Origin: SG8-30 sp964406445
Lineage (GTDB): Bacteria; Pseudomonadota; Gammaproteobacteria; Steroidobacterales; Steroidobacteraceae
Length of the DNA: 34,789 nt
Reading direction: 5' to 3'
Assembly: GCA_964406445.1 (NCBI GenBank)
Contig: CAYORU010000038.1
Location: 1-34,789, forward strand
The notes beneath the pieces were generated by a model. The model ran no database searches. It saw only the letters and a list, made by a program, of their open reading frames with translations, and was not told the DNA's origin. Of this stretch, positions 17,740 to 25,949 are shown piece by piece. The translations under genes and the position numbers were made by a program. The first letter of the stretch is position 1. The number at the start of each line of letters is the position of its first letter.

Positions 17740-18996
17740 TCAGGCCAGCACGGTCAGCGCCTGCGGCAGGCTGTGCAGGCATTCTGCGCCGTCGCGCCCG
17801 ATCAGGTAGCTGCTCTCGAGGTGATAGGGCGCGACCGAGTGGCCGAAATAGAGCCACTCGAAATTGACCACGGTGCCTTCCTCGATCTCGAAGTCCTTGA
17901 GCCGGCCGAAGGCCGGGTAGCCGGAGGGCAGCTCGATGATGTCGAGGCCGATGGAATGCAGGAACACCAGGGTCTTCTTCGGCGTCGGCACGTCCATGGC
18001 CCAGGCGATGGCGCTCATGGACTTCCAGACATCGTGGGTGCTGCGGCCGGCGCGCAGCTCGCGCTCGGCCTCGCGCTGGCCGGCGCTGATCACCTCGCAG
18101 ATCCGCCGGTACTCCGCGCTGGGCTCGCCGACGTGAACCGTGCGCGAGACGTCGAAGGCGTAGTTCGAATACGTGCCCCAGCTCTCGAAGATGATCACCT
18201 GGCCGTCGCGGACCTTCCAGTCGTTGTCCGCGAACATGAGGTCCGGGAAATATTCGCCGCCGTACTCGGCGCCGAACTGCAGCGCCTTCTGCGCTGACAG
18301 CAGGTTGGCGCCGGCCGCCTGCACGTGGTTGCGGAAGCGGGTCGCCACGTCGCGCCACACCACGCCCGGGCGGATCGCGGGCAGAATGTCCTTCAGCGCC
18401 GCCTCGTTGATCGCCGCGCCGCGGCGCAGGAACTCGACCTCGCGCGCCGTCTTGACCTTGCGGATGTCGAGCCAGGCGTCGATCGCATCCTCCGTGCGCA
18501 GCCCGGGCAGCTCGCGCTCGACGTGGCGGGCGAGGCGCAGGTCGTCGAAGCCGATTCGCGCCTTGGCGAGGCCGAGGTCGGCGAGCGCAGCGGCCACGCC
18601 GCGCACGATGTCGGGCGCCATCCCGCCGCGGACTTTCTCTGCGTAGAGCCGCTCGACGTCCGCCTGCAGCGGGTCGAGGCGCACCGGTTCGGGCTCGTGC
18701 GCGATGAACGAGGTGTTCATGAACTCGGTGACGCGGACCTCGGGGATCCAGCTCGGCGTCTCGAGCAGCCCCGCCAGCGCGAACTCGGGCACGATCAGCG
18801 TGGCTGGCTTCGCCGGGTCGCGCGGCAGGATCACCGCGGCCTGGCTTTCCGCGAAGCCCCATTCGGAGATCCGCGTCCAGAAGCCGGAGGCGTAGTAGAC
18901 GTTGCGCGGCACGGCCGCGACCAGCGCGTCGAGCCCGTCGCGTTCCATCCGGGCGAGCGCGCGCGCGTGGTTCAGCAGCTTCCCGTCGTCCGGCAT
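17740..18996 (-). CDS. M24-family (creatinase/aminopeptidase fold) protein with altered metal site
   Basis: The 418-residue protein has the two-domain creatinase/aminopeptidase P fold. In the C-terminal pita-bread domain the first metal-ligand Asp of the usual D-x-G motif is Glu271 (IIFESWGTYSNYAFD). The second ligand Asp282 is present in FDVSRT, and so are His347, Glu380 and Glu394. The second conserved His of the usual GHGIGL-x-x-HE motif is Ile354 (HSIGLDIIELP). Loss of that His is typical of non-peptidase members rather than true Xaa-Pro peptidases, so hydrolysis or lysis of a small C-N, C-S or related bond is possible. The start at ATG 18996 lies 20 bases after the aminopeptidase P stop. 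It ends a five-gene operon with SDR, ThuA-like and Rieske genes. Confidence 0.85.
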   Translation of the reverse strand: MPDDGKLLNHARALARMERDGLDALVAAVPRNVYYASGFWTRISEWGFAESQAAVILPRDPAKPATLIVPEFALAGLLETPSWIPEVRVTEFMNTSFIAHEPEPVRLDPLQADVERLYAEKVRGGMAPDIVRGVAAALADLGLAKARIGFDDLRLARHVERELPGLRTEDAIDAWLDIRKVKTAREVEFLRRGAAINEAALKDILPAIRPGVVWRDVATRFRNHVQAAGANLLSAQKALQFGAEYGGEYFPDLMFADNDWKVRDGQVIIFESWGTYSNYAFDVSRTVHVGEPSAEYRRICEVISAGQREAERELRAGRSTHDVWKSMSAIAWAMDVPTPKKTLVFLHSIGLDIIELPSGYPAFGRLKDFEIEEGTVVNFEWLYFGHSVAPYHLESSYLIGRDGAECLHSLPQALTVLA

Positions 18997-19016
18997 CGTG
19001 GTACCCCCGGAGGGCG

Positions 19017-20855
19017 TCAGAGCGGCGCGCACTGCGCCTCGAGCCAGTAGCGCTGCGCGGGATCGAGGTGCGGCCCGTGGGCCGCGAGGACGCGCGCGTG
19101 ATAGGCGTCCACCCAGGCCCGCTCGGCGGGCGTGAGCAGCCGGCGGACGATCAGCTCGCGCGCGAGCGGCGCGAGCGTCAGCGCCTCGAAGCCGAGCATC
19201 GGCCGCTCGCCGCCCTCGATCGGCGCGGGCGGCGTCACCACCTGCAGGTTCTCGATGCGGATGCCGAAGCCGTCCGCGCGGTAGTAGCCGGGCTCGTTCG
19301 AGACGATCATGCCCGGCTCGAGCGGCGCGGCATTCTGCGCCTTGGCGATGCGCTGCGGGCCTTCGTGCACGCCGAGGTAGCTGCCGACGCCGTGGCCGGT
19401 GCCGTGGTCGTAGTCGAGCCCGGCCTGCCACAGCGGCAGCCGGGCGAGCGCGTCGAGCTGCGTGCCGGTGGTGCCGGCCGGGAAGCGCACCGTCGCGAGC
19501 GCAATGTGGCCCCGCAGCACCTGCGTGTAGCGCTCGCGCATCCCGGCCGTCGGGCGGCCGATCGCGACGGTGCGCGTGACGTCGGTCGTGCCGTCGCGGT
19601 ATTGCGCGCCCGAGTCGACCAGGTAGAGCGTGCCGCGCTTGAGGCGCCGGTTCGACTTCACGTTGGCGCGGTAGTGGGGCAGGGCGGAGTTCGGCCCTGC
19701 CGCGGAGATGGTCTCGAAGGACAGGTCGAGCAGTTCGGGCAGCTCGCGGCGGAACTGCTCGAGGCGGCGCGCCGCCGAGATCTCGTCCTCATGCCCGGAC
19801 TGCGCGTCGGTCGCCAGCCAGTGCAGGAAACGCGTCAGGGCCAGCCCGTCGCGCAGGTGCGCGCGCCGCGCGCCGTCGATCTCGACCGCATTCTTGCAGG
19901 CCCGCGGCCGCACGCAGGGATCCGGCGTGCGGGCGGCCTCCGCGCCGGCGGCGGAAATCGTGGAGAAGTGCCAGGCCGAGGCGCTCGCCGGGTCCGCGCC
20001 CACCCGCTTGCCGGAGAGCGCCTCGAGCGCCCGGGTCAGGCCGGCCGGCGGCTCGATGCGCACCGCGTCGCCGAGATGCGCGCGCAGCGCGCCGTCGGCC
20101 CTGGCGGGCTCGGTGAACAGGTCCACGCGGCCGTCGGCGTAAAGCAGCGCCGTGGCGAGCCCGAGCGGGCTGTGGCGCACGTCGTCGCCGCGCACGTTCA
20201 GGAGCCAGGCGATCGAGGCCGGCGAGGTGACGAGGAAGGCGGCGAGGCGGCCCTTGCCCAGATCGCCGGCGAGACGCTCGCGCTTGCTGGCGTGGGTCTC
20301 GCCCGCGAATTCGACCGGGTGCGGCACGAGCGGCCTGGCGGGTGCCGGCGGGCGGTCCTGCCAGGCGGCGTCGACGGGATTCTCCTCGAGCGGCACCAGC
20401 GCGGCGCCCGCGTCGCGGCATGCGGACTCGAGCGCGGCGAGCGCGTCGGGCGTGTGCAGCCGCGGGTCGTAGCCGATGCGCTCGCCGGCGCGAGCGTTCG
20501 CGCGCAGCCAGCCGGCGACGCCGGGGTTCAGCAGGTCGGCGACCTCGAACAGCGCGGGGTCGGTCTGGGCGCGGCCCTGCAGCGTGTAGCGGCCGTCGAC
20601 GAACAGGACCGCGCGCTCGCGCCCGACGTAAGCGGCGCCGGCCGAGCCGCTGAAGCCGCTGACCCAGGCGAGGCGCTCGTGGGCCTCGGGCAGGTACTCG
20701 TTCTGGTACTCGTCCTCGTGCGGCACGAGCATCGCGTCGAGGCCGAGCGCTTCGAGGTGGCGGCGCAGCCGCGGCAGGTGCCTCTTGCCGAGCGCCGGTC
20801 CGCCCTTCACCTCGAAGGACTGCAGCGGCGTGTGGCCGTCGGGCGGCGTCACCAT
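19017..20855 (-). CDS. Xaa-Pro aminopeptidase P family protein
   Basis: This 612-residue, three-domain M24B peptidase of the long aminopeptidase P type is about 600 residues, like eukaryotic and many proteobacterial forms. All five metal ligands are present: Asp414 and Asp425 (LVDSGAQYRDGTTDVTRT), His488 (DHGTGHGVG), Glu521 (SNEPGYY) and Glu535 (GIRIENL). The family removes the N-terminal residue of peptides with Pro at position 2, using two metal ions. It lies 7 bases after the Rieske gene stop and 20 bases before the altered M24 gene. Its role within an oxidative cluster is unclear. Confidence 0.92.
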   Translation of the reverse strand: MVTPPDGHTPLQSFEVKGGPALGKRHLPRLRRHLEALGLDAMLVPHEDEYQNEYLPEAHERLAWVSGFSGSAGAAYVGRERAVLFVDGRYTLQGRAQTDPALFEVADLLNPGVAGWLRANARAGERIGYDPRLHTPDALAALESACRDAGAALVPLEENPVDAAWQDRPPAPARPLVPHPVEFAGETHASKRERLAGDLGKGRLAAFLVTSPASIAWLLNVRGDDVRHSPLGLATALLYADGRVDLFTEPARADGALRAHLGDAVRIEPPAGLTRALEALSGKRVGADPASASAWHFSTISAAGAEAARTPDPCVRPRACKNAVEIDGARRAHLRDGLALTRFLHWLATDAQSGHEDEISAARRLEQFRRELPELLDLSFETISAAGPNSALPHYRANVKSNRRLKRGTLYLVDSGAQYRDGTTDVTRTVAIGRPTAGMRERYTQVLRGHIALATVRFPAGTTGTQLDALARLPLWQAGLDYDHGTGHGVGSYLGVHEGPQRIAKAQNAAPLEPGMIVSNEPGYYRADGFGIRIENLQVVTPPAPIEGGERPMLGFEALTLAPLARELIVRRLLTPAERAWVDAYHARVLAAHGPHLDPAQRYWLEAQCAPL

Positions 20856-20862
20856 GCGGGCC

Positions 20863-22239
20863 TCAGACCGCGTCCGCGGGCTTGCCGCCCGGGCCGTAGA
20901 CGTAGTCCTCGAGGACCTTGTGGAAGTGGCGGATCCTCAGTTCCTGCGAGCCGATCCACAGCCCCTTGTAGGCCGCCGAGTTCATGCCGGCCTGCACGCC
21001 CGGCAGGTTCTGCGCGTCCTGGTCGAGCACGAGCCCGATGGACTTGTCGCCGTACTTGAAGTGCTGGTGGCGCGGCCGCCGCGGGCGCTCCTCGCCGTCG
21101 GGCACCAGCTCCAAGGTCCAGACGTCGTAGAGCATCCGGTTCGGGTCCTCCGGGTGCGGCCGCTGGCGGAACAGCATCAGGTCGTCGGCGTGAACGTTCA
21201 TGGTCACGTTCGGGAAGATCAGGTAGTGGTAGTCGTCGGTGAGCTGGTCGTCGTTCAGGCGCGAGTAGTCCTTGCCCTGCGAGGCGCCGTGCTTGCGCTT
21301 CCACTTCTGCACGTCGCGGCGGATGTTCTCGAGCGGCTCGTCGTAGTCGGCCGGGTCCATGCCGGCGCCCTTCATGATCACCTTGATCGGGTCGGGGATG
21401 GTCGGCGGCTTGCGCACCCGGGGGCTCACCGTGCCGAAGGGGATCAGGTAGCGGTTGTGCCGCTCGTAGCAGTCGATCTGGATGTCGAGGTCGTGCAGGT
21501 AGTAGAGCAGCTGCGGGTGGATGCCCTGCACGTGGTAGCTCTCGTTGAAGGCGTCCACGGAGGTCTTCCAGTTGCAGGCCCAGTCCACGGTGATGTCGCG
21601 GGTCAGCGCCATCTTGTGGAAGTTGTACGGGTCGAGGTGCAGCGGGATCGGGTCGAGGTAGTCCTTGAGGGGCCCGACCTCCGGGTTCAGGCTGAACCAC
21701 ACGAAGCTGCCCCAGGTGTCGCAGGGCAGCTCGACCAGGCCGCGGCAGGGTGGCGCGCCCTGCGGGAAGGTGTCGAGGTCGGGGATGCGCTTGAAGCTGC
21801 CGTCGAGGTCGTACTCCCAGTGGTGGTACTGGCACTTGAAGCTCTCGGCGCTCGACACGCCCTCGGGCCGCAGCCGGTTGCCGCGGTGCAGGCAGACGTT
21901 GTAGAAGGCGCGCACGCCGCCGTCGCGCTGGCGCACGATCAGCACCGACTCCTTGCCGATCTCGGTGCAGATGTAGTCGCCGGGCTCGGGGATGTCGGAC
22001 TCGAGGCCGCCGAGCAGCCAGACCTTGGTCCACATCCGCTCCCACTCGAGCCGCATGAATTCGGCGCTGGTGTAGCGCTCCTTGCGGATCAGGTCGTGGC
22101 CGAGCTCCGGGTCGGGGGCCTTTCCGGCCGGCGTCTCCGGGCTGTCCTCCGGCGCCACGCGGCGCACGCGCTTGAACTGCGGCGCGCGCGAGCGCTCCAG
22201 CAGGTCGGCGGGCGGCAGGTCCTTGGGGTCGGTCGCCAT
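20863..22239 (-). CDS. Rieske non-heme iron oxygenase, alpha subunit
   Basis: The 458-residue protein has a Rieske [2Fe-2S] centre, Cys116-x-His118 (CLHRGNRL) and Cys136-x2-His139 (CQYHHWEY). The catalytic domain has mononuclear iron ligands His236 and His241 in FNESYHVQGIHPQ. This is the large-subunit layout of aromatic ring-hydroxylating oxygenases and related monooxygenases. The N-terminal extension of about 50 residues is longer than usual. No beta subunit or dedicated reductase is adjacent, which suggests an alpha-only oxygenase fed by separate redox proteins, perhaps the ferredoxin at 24034. The gene sits 1 base after the ThuA-like gene stop-start junction, so translation is likely coupled. 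Confidence 0.92.
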   Translation of the reverse strand: MATDPKDLPPADLLERSRAPQFKRVRRVAPEDSPETPAGKAPDPELGHDLIRKERYTSAEFMRLEWERMWTKVWLLGGLESDIPEPGDYICTEIGKESVLIVRQRDGGVRAFYNVCLHRGNRLRPEGVSSAESFKCQYHHWEYDLDGSFKRIPDLDTFPQGAPPCRGLVELPCDTWGSFVWFSLNPEVGPLKDYLDPIPLHLDPYNFHKMALTRDITVDWACNWKTSVDAFNESYHVQGIHPQLLYYLHDLDIQIDCYERHNRYLIPFGTVSPRVRKPPTIPDPIKVIMKGAGMDPADYDEPLENIRRDVQKWKRKHGASQGKDYSRLNDDQLTDDYHYLIFPNVTMNVHADDLMLFRQRPHPEDPNRMLYDVWTLELVPDGEERPRRPRHQHFKYGDKSIGLVLDQDAQNLPGVQAGMNSAAYKGLWIGSQELRIRHFHKVLEDYVYGPGGKPADAV

Positions 22240-22240
22240 C

Positions 22241-22996
22241 TCAGTGCTCCTCGAGGCGCGCGGCCCAGGCGAGGCCGCGGCGCAGCAGTTCGTGGAACGC
22301 CGGCGTCTTCCAGCTGCCGCGCTCGACCTCAGGATACTCCGCCATCAGCGGCTGCATGTCGTAGCGGCCGCGCGCGTGGCCCAGGGTCAGGTAGAGCACC
22401 TCGCCCTCGCCGACGCGCTTGAGGTACATCACCGGCCGCGGCTCGTCGCGGGTCCAGTCGCGGTCCACGAACAGCGGCGTCTCGCCGGCCCAGCGCGTGT
22501 GCAGCAGCACCTCGAGCGGGCCGTGCAGCTCCGACAGGTACAGCTCGTCGTCCGCGTCGAAGGGCTCGATGCCGGCCACCAGCGGATGGTCGGGACGGGT
22601 CACCTCCACGCGGTAGGGCGCGATCGGCGGGTGCGACAGGAACTGGCTGCCGAGCGTCTCCATGAACAGCGGCGCGCGGCGCGGCGCCTCCCAGGCCTTG
22701 TGCGGCTTGGACCACTTGAGGATCGAGTTGGTGCCGTGCAGCGCGAGCCAGCGCCGGCCCGAGGCGACCCAGTCCTTCAGGCGCGCCGCAGTCGCCTCGT
22801 CGGGCACCACGTCCACGGTATAGGTCACGAGCACGTCGGCCGCCGCGATCGTATCGACGTCCCGGTAGTCCTCGCCGACGCGGGTGCGGATCCGCGGGTG
22901 CTCGCCGAGCAGCTTCAGGAGCTCCACCCGCGCGTAGTCCATGTCGTGGTAGCGGCCACCGACGACGAGGTAGGCGTTGACGCGCGGTGGCAGCAT
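22241..22996 (-). CDS. ThuA-like domain protein
   Basis: The 251-residue protein matches the ThuA-like (type 1 glutamine-amidotransferase fold) family: an N-terminal VVGGRYHDMDYAR segment, ADVLVTYTVDVVPDEATAARLKDWV, the core WLALHGTNSI and the C-terminal GEGEVLYLTLGHARG. The family is linked to sugar or trehalose use in some bacteria, but biochemical roles are poorly defined. The amidotransferase catalytic Cys of related folds is not evident at the LALHG turn. Its stop is directly before the Rieske gene start, in the same operon. Confidence 0.85.
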   Translation of the reverse strand: MLPPRVNAYLVVGGRYHDMDYARVELLKLLGEHPRIRTRVGEDYRDVDTIAAADVLVTYTVDVVPDEATAARLKDWVASGRRWLALHGTNSILKWSKPHKAWEAPRRAPLFMETLGSQFLSHPPIAPYRVEVTRPDHPLVAGIEPFDADDELYLSELHGPLEVLLHTRWAGETPLFVDRDWTRDEPRPVMYLKRVGEGEVLYLTLGHARGRYDMQPLMAEYPEVERGSWKTPAFHELLRRGLAWAARLEEH

Positions 22997-23030
22997 CAGC
23001 CGGCGTCCAGGGGCGTCCCGCGCACTTGCG

Positions 23031-23792
23031 CTAGAACTGCACGCGCTTGGTGTAGCCGTTGTCCGCGACCAGGTTGGCGCCGGTCACGATCGAGGCCGCC
23101 GGGCTCGCCAGGAACGCCACCACGCGGGCGATCTCCTCGGGCGAGCCGAAGCGGCCGTTCGGCATGGCGCGCAGCGTCGCGTCGTACATCTTCTGGTTGG
23201 TGCTCTTGATCATCTCCCAGGCGCCGCCCTCGAAGTAGATCGGCCCCGGGCAGACGGTGTTGACGCGCACGTTCTTGCGGCCGACGAACTGCGACAGCTG
23301 CTTGGAGTAGGTGATCAGCGCTGCTTTCATGGCGTTGTAGGCCATCGGCACGTAGAAGGTCTCGACCGCGTTGGTCGAGCTGATCATCACGATGCTGCCG
23401 TGGCCGGATTTCTCCAGGTGCGGCATCAGGGTCTCGCAGCCGCGGACCGTGTGCAGTACGTCGATCTCGAAGTTCTTCCACCAGTTCTTCTCGGAGTCCA
23501 TGCCGCCGCCTGCGCTGACGTTCGGCACGAAGATGTCGCAGCCGCCGAGTTCGGCGACGGACTTCTCCAGCCAGGCCTTGTAGGCCTCGCCGTCGCGCAC
23601 GTTCACCGCGCCGCCGACGACGGTCACTCCGCGGGCCTTGAGCGCGCGGACCGCCTCGTCGACCTCGTCCTCGCTGCGCGCGCACAGCGCGACGTCGCAG
23701 CCCTCGGCGGCGAGCAGCTCGACGATCTGCCGTCCGATGCCCTTGGTCGCGCCCGTGACGATCGCCTTTTTTCCGCGCAGTCCCAGATCCAT
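23031..23792 (-). CDS. Short-chain dehydrogenase/reductase 2
   Basis: This 253-residue SDR has TGATKGIG at 13-20, Arg39 after beta2 (CARSEDEVDE) favouring NADP, and catalytic Ser139, Tyr152 and Lys156 (YNAMK). The usual NNAG motif after beta4 reads NVSAG (91-95), as in a subgroup of SDRs that act on bulky or CoA-linked substrates. It is the first gene of the operon that continues with the ThuA-like, Rieske and M24 genes, and its promoter overlaps the shared palindrome. Substrate unknown. Confidence 0.92.
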   Translation of the reverse strand: MDLGLRGKKAIVTGATKGIGRQIVELLAAEGCDVALCARSEDEVDEAVRALKARGVTVVGGAVNVRDGEAYKAWLEKSVAELGGCDIFVPNVSAGGGMDSEKNWWKNFEIDVLHTVRGCETLMPHLEKSGHGSIVMISSTNAVETFYVPMAYNAMKAALITYSKQLSQFVGRKNVRVNTVCPGPIYFEGGAWEMIKSTNQKMYDATLRAMPNGRFGSPEEIARVVAFLASPAASIVTGANLVADNGYTKRVQF

Positions 23793-23861
23793 CGCTCGAC
23801 TCCTCGCCGTGTGCGCGCCTCGCGGCGCGGGCAGCCCGCCGGGGCGGGCCGGATCCTCCCG

Positions 23862-23890
23862 ATTATAGGAGACCCCGTCCCAATGAACAA
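23862..23890 (-). promoter_or_regulatory. Promoter of the SDR2-Rieske-M24 operon
   Basis: On the minus strand a perfect TATAAT (23867-23862) lies 17 bases from TTGTTC (23890-23885). The -35 touches the edge of the palindrome at 23889-23906, so a bound regulator would block this promoter as well as the divergent ferredoxin promoter. Confidence 0.65.
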
Positions 23891-23925
23891 ACAGTCATGA
23901 CTGTTTTTTTCGGCGGCGGTATAGT
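23889..23925 (+). promoter_or_regulatory. Perfect 18-bp palindromic operator and ferredoxin promoter (site 2)
   Basis: AAACAGTCATGACTGTTT at 23889-23906 is a perfect palindrome, matched at 17 of 18 positions by site 1 at 8873-8890. On the plus strand ATGACT (23897-23902) and TATAGT (23920-23925) form a promoter with 17-base spacing whose -35 is inside the palindrome. Such short, gapless palindromes are typical of TetR-family operators; the TetR gene at 25298 is the only such regulator here. Confidence 0.75.
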
Positions 23926-24033
23926 CCCGCTGCAGCGTGTGTTGCGCCGGCCGGCCCAGTCGCGCAACATCGCGCGCTTTGGCGCGGGCCGGACCCGCGC
24001 GCGATATCCCAGGCACTGGAGAGGATGCGGCGC

Positions 24034-24348
24034 ATGGCCGAACTGATCGTGACGGACCGGGACGGTGTGGAGCACAGCGTCGAGGGCAAGACGGGCGTGA
24101 GCGTCATGGAAACGCTGCGCGAACTCGACTGGGGCGTCGCCGCGATCTGCGGCGGCATGTGCTCCTGTGCGACCTGCCACATCTACGTGGACGAGGCCTG
24201 GCTCGGCAAGCTGCCGGCGCCGCAACCGGACGAGAAGGAACTGCTGCAGGAACTCTCCGGCTACCAGCCGAACTCCCGGCTGTCCTGCCAGGTGCAGCTC
24301 GAGGACGCGGTGTCGGGGCTCAAGGTGGCGATCGCCCCGGACGAGTGA
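24034..24348 (+). CDS. [2Fe-2S] ferredoxin, adrenodoxin/putidaredoxin type
   Basis: The 104-residue protein starts at ATG 24034, since the ribosome site GGAGAGG (24018-24024) abuts the earlier ATG at 24025 and is well placed only for 24034. Cluster ligands follow the adrenodoxin pattern: Cys39-x5-Cys45-x2-Cys48 and Cys85 (ICGGMCSCATC then LSCQV), with an extra Cys43. These ferredoxins carry electrons to class I P450s and some Rieske oxygenases. Both types are encoded nearby (5686 and 20863), which fits the shared operator in front of this gene. The matching reductase is not in the window. Confidence 0.93.
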   Translation: MAELIVTDRDGVEHSVEGKTGVSVMETLRELDWGVAAICGGMCSCATCHIYVDEAWLGKLPAPQPDEKELLQELSGYQPNSRLSCQVQLEDAVSGLKVAIAPDE

Positions 24349-24360
24349 GGCTCCCGCGCG

Positions 24361-25119
24361 TTACTGGATGGTCAGCGCGTTGTCGAGCAGGAGCTCGGCG
24401 CCGTTGATGTAGCGGGACTCGTCCGAGGCCAGGAACAGCACGACGTTGGCGACGTCCTCGGGCCGGCCGAGCCCGGGGCCGCTCTCCTTGAACACGTCGA
24501 TCGACAGGCCCATTTCCTTCACGCTCTCCTGGACCATCGGCGTGTCCGTGGCGCCCGGGTGGATGCTGTTGACCCGCACGTCCCACTTGTTCATCTGGCA
24601 CCAGACCGCGAGCGACTTGGTCATGGCGCGGACCGCGCCCTTGGCGGCACTGTAGGCGAAGTAGACCGGGTAGCCGAGGTGCGAGGCGACCGACGACACG
24701 TTGATGATCGAGCCGTGGCCCGACTTCGCGATGGCGGGGATGGCGTGCTTGCAGCCGAGGAACACGCCTTCGCTCATCACGGCGTTGTGCAGGCGGAAGT
24801 CCTCCAGCGTGACCGCGTCGGGCGTGCCCATGCGCACGAGGCCGGCGTTGTTGACCAGCACGTGCAGGCCGCCGAAAGTCTCGACCGCCTTGGCGACCAC
24901 TTCGGTCCAGCGCTTCTCGTCGCGGACGTCCTGCTCCAGGAAGATCGCGCTGCCTGCGCGGATCGCGTTCAGCGCCTCGGCGGTGGCACGGCCCTCGGCC
25001 GCCTTCACGTCGGTGACCACGACCTTGGCGCCTTCACGCACGAGCGCTTCGCAGTCCGCCCGGCCGAGCCCCTGCGCCCCGCCCGTGACGATCGCCACCT
25101 TGCCTGCCACGCGTCCCAT
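24361..25119 (-). CDS. Short-chain dehydrogenase/reductase 3
   Basis: This 252-residue classical SDR has TGGAQGLG at 12-19, Asp37 after beta2 (VTDVKAAEG) favouring NAD, NNAG at 90-93, and catalytic Ser143, Tyr156 and Lys160 (YSAAK). It resembles hydroxysteroid- and cyclohexanol-type dehydrogenases. It converges on the ferredoxin gene with a 12-base gap and is divergent from the TetR gene, which often marks a target of the regulator, though no copy of the shared palindrome is present between them. Confidence 0.93.
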   Translation of the reverse strand: MGRVAGKVAIVTGGAQGLGRADCEALVREGAKVVVTDVKAAEGRATAEALNAIRAGSAIFLEQDVRDEKRWTEVVAKAVETFGGLHVLVNNAGLVRMGTPDAVTLEDFRLHNAVMSEGVFLGCKHAIPAIAKSGHGSIINVSSVASHLGYPVYFAYSAAKGAVRAMTKSLAVWCQMNKWDVRVNSIHPGATDTPMVQESVKEMGLSIDVFKESGPGLGRPEDVANVVLFLASDESRYINGAELLLDNALTIQ

Positions 25120-25163
25120 CTCTGCCCCCGTGTGTGCTGCCGGCCCTTCGCCGGGCAGGCCGG

Positions 25164-25192
25164 ACGTTAGCAGTCACGCCTGCCGGTTTCAA
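25164..25192 (-). promoter_or_regulatory. Possible promoter of SDR3
   Basis: On the minus strand TTGAAA (25192-25187) and TAACGT (25169-25164) are 17 bases apart, 45 bases before the SDR3 start. The -35 is good and the -10 is weak. The rest of the 178-base gap to the tetR start shows no clear palindrome. Confidence 0.35.
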
Positions 25193-25297
25193 TCATCTTT
25201 GACTTTTTCCGACAGCGCCGACATCCTTGATGCCTCGGCCAAAAACAGGGGGACGCCGCCGGGCTCACCCCGACGCCAGCACCGGACGGCGCCACGC

Positions 25298-25936
25298 ATG
25301 AACCGCAGCAGCTCGCTCGACGACGCCCAGGAACCTGCCGGCTGGCAGGCCCAGAAGAGCGCCGCCACCCGCAACCTCATCGTCGAAGCCGCGATCAAGT
25401 GCTTCGTCGACCTCGGCTACGCCCGCACGACCACGACGGCGATCGCCGACAAGGCGGGCCTGTCGCGCGGCGCGATGCTGCACCACTTCCCGTCCAAGGT
25501 CGACATCGTGCGCGCGGCCGTCGAGCACCTGCACGCCAAGCGGCTCAAGGCCTTCCGGCGGGCGGTGCAGCGGACCAACGTCGAGGGCGACCGGGTGCGG
25601 GCCAACCTCGACGCCTACTGGCAGCACGTCCGCCACCCCATGTTCGTCGCCTTCTTCGAGCTGGTCGTCGCCGCGCGCACCGACCCTGAGCTGGCGGCGA
25701 TCCTGCGCCCGGCGCAGGAAGCCTTCGAGGAGGAATGGCACCGCACCGCGCGCGAGGTCTTCACCGAGTGGCGCACCGAGGACGAGAACTTCGACGTGGC
25801 GCTCGACCTGACGCGCTACGTGCTGGAGGGCATGGCCATCAGCTTCCTCGTGCACAAGGAGACCGAGCGCGACCGGCGCGTGCTGACCTATCTCGAGGAC
25901 AAGCTGCGCGAGCTGCGCGACAGCCGCCAGACCTGA
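25298..25936 (+). CDS. TetR/AcrR-family transcriptional regulator
   Basis: The 212-residue protein has the TetR N-terminal helix-turn-helix: IVEAAIKCFVDLGYARTTTT followed by IADKAGLSRGAMLHHFPSK (about 28-67). A ligand-binding helical domain of usual size follows. I use ATG 25298; the ribosome site is weak and the frame is open upstream, so the start is less certain. It is followed after 13 bases by a crotonase gene and is divergent from SDR3. It is the best candidate to bind the palindromes at 8873 and 23889; TetR proteins normally repress and are released by a pathway compound. That link is inference. Confidence 0.9.
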   Translation: MNRSSSLDDAQEPAGWQAQKSAATRNLIVEAAIKCFVDLGYARTTTTAIADKAGLSRGAMLHHFPSKVDIVRAAVEHLHAKRLKAFRRAVQRTNVEGDRVRANLDAYWQHVRHPMFVAFFELVVAARTDPELAAILRPAQEAFEEEWHRTAREVFTEWRTEDENFDVALDLTRYVLEGMAISFLVHKETERDRRVLTYLEDKLRELRDSRQT

Positions 25937-25949
25937 CAGGAGCCCAAAG

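Noticed and set aside
24025..24033. ATG at 24025 as the ferredoxin start
   Set aside because: The ribosome site GGAGAGG ends directly at this codon, leaving no spacing, whereas ATG 24034 has a suitable distance.
25187..25210. Possible third copy of the shared palindrome before tetR
   Set aside because: Only one half-site-like stretch (TGACTTTTT) is present and the other half does not match, so I do not count it as an operator.
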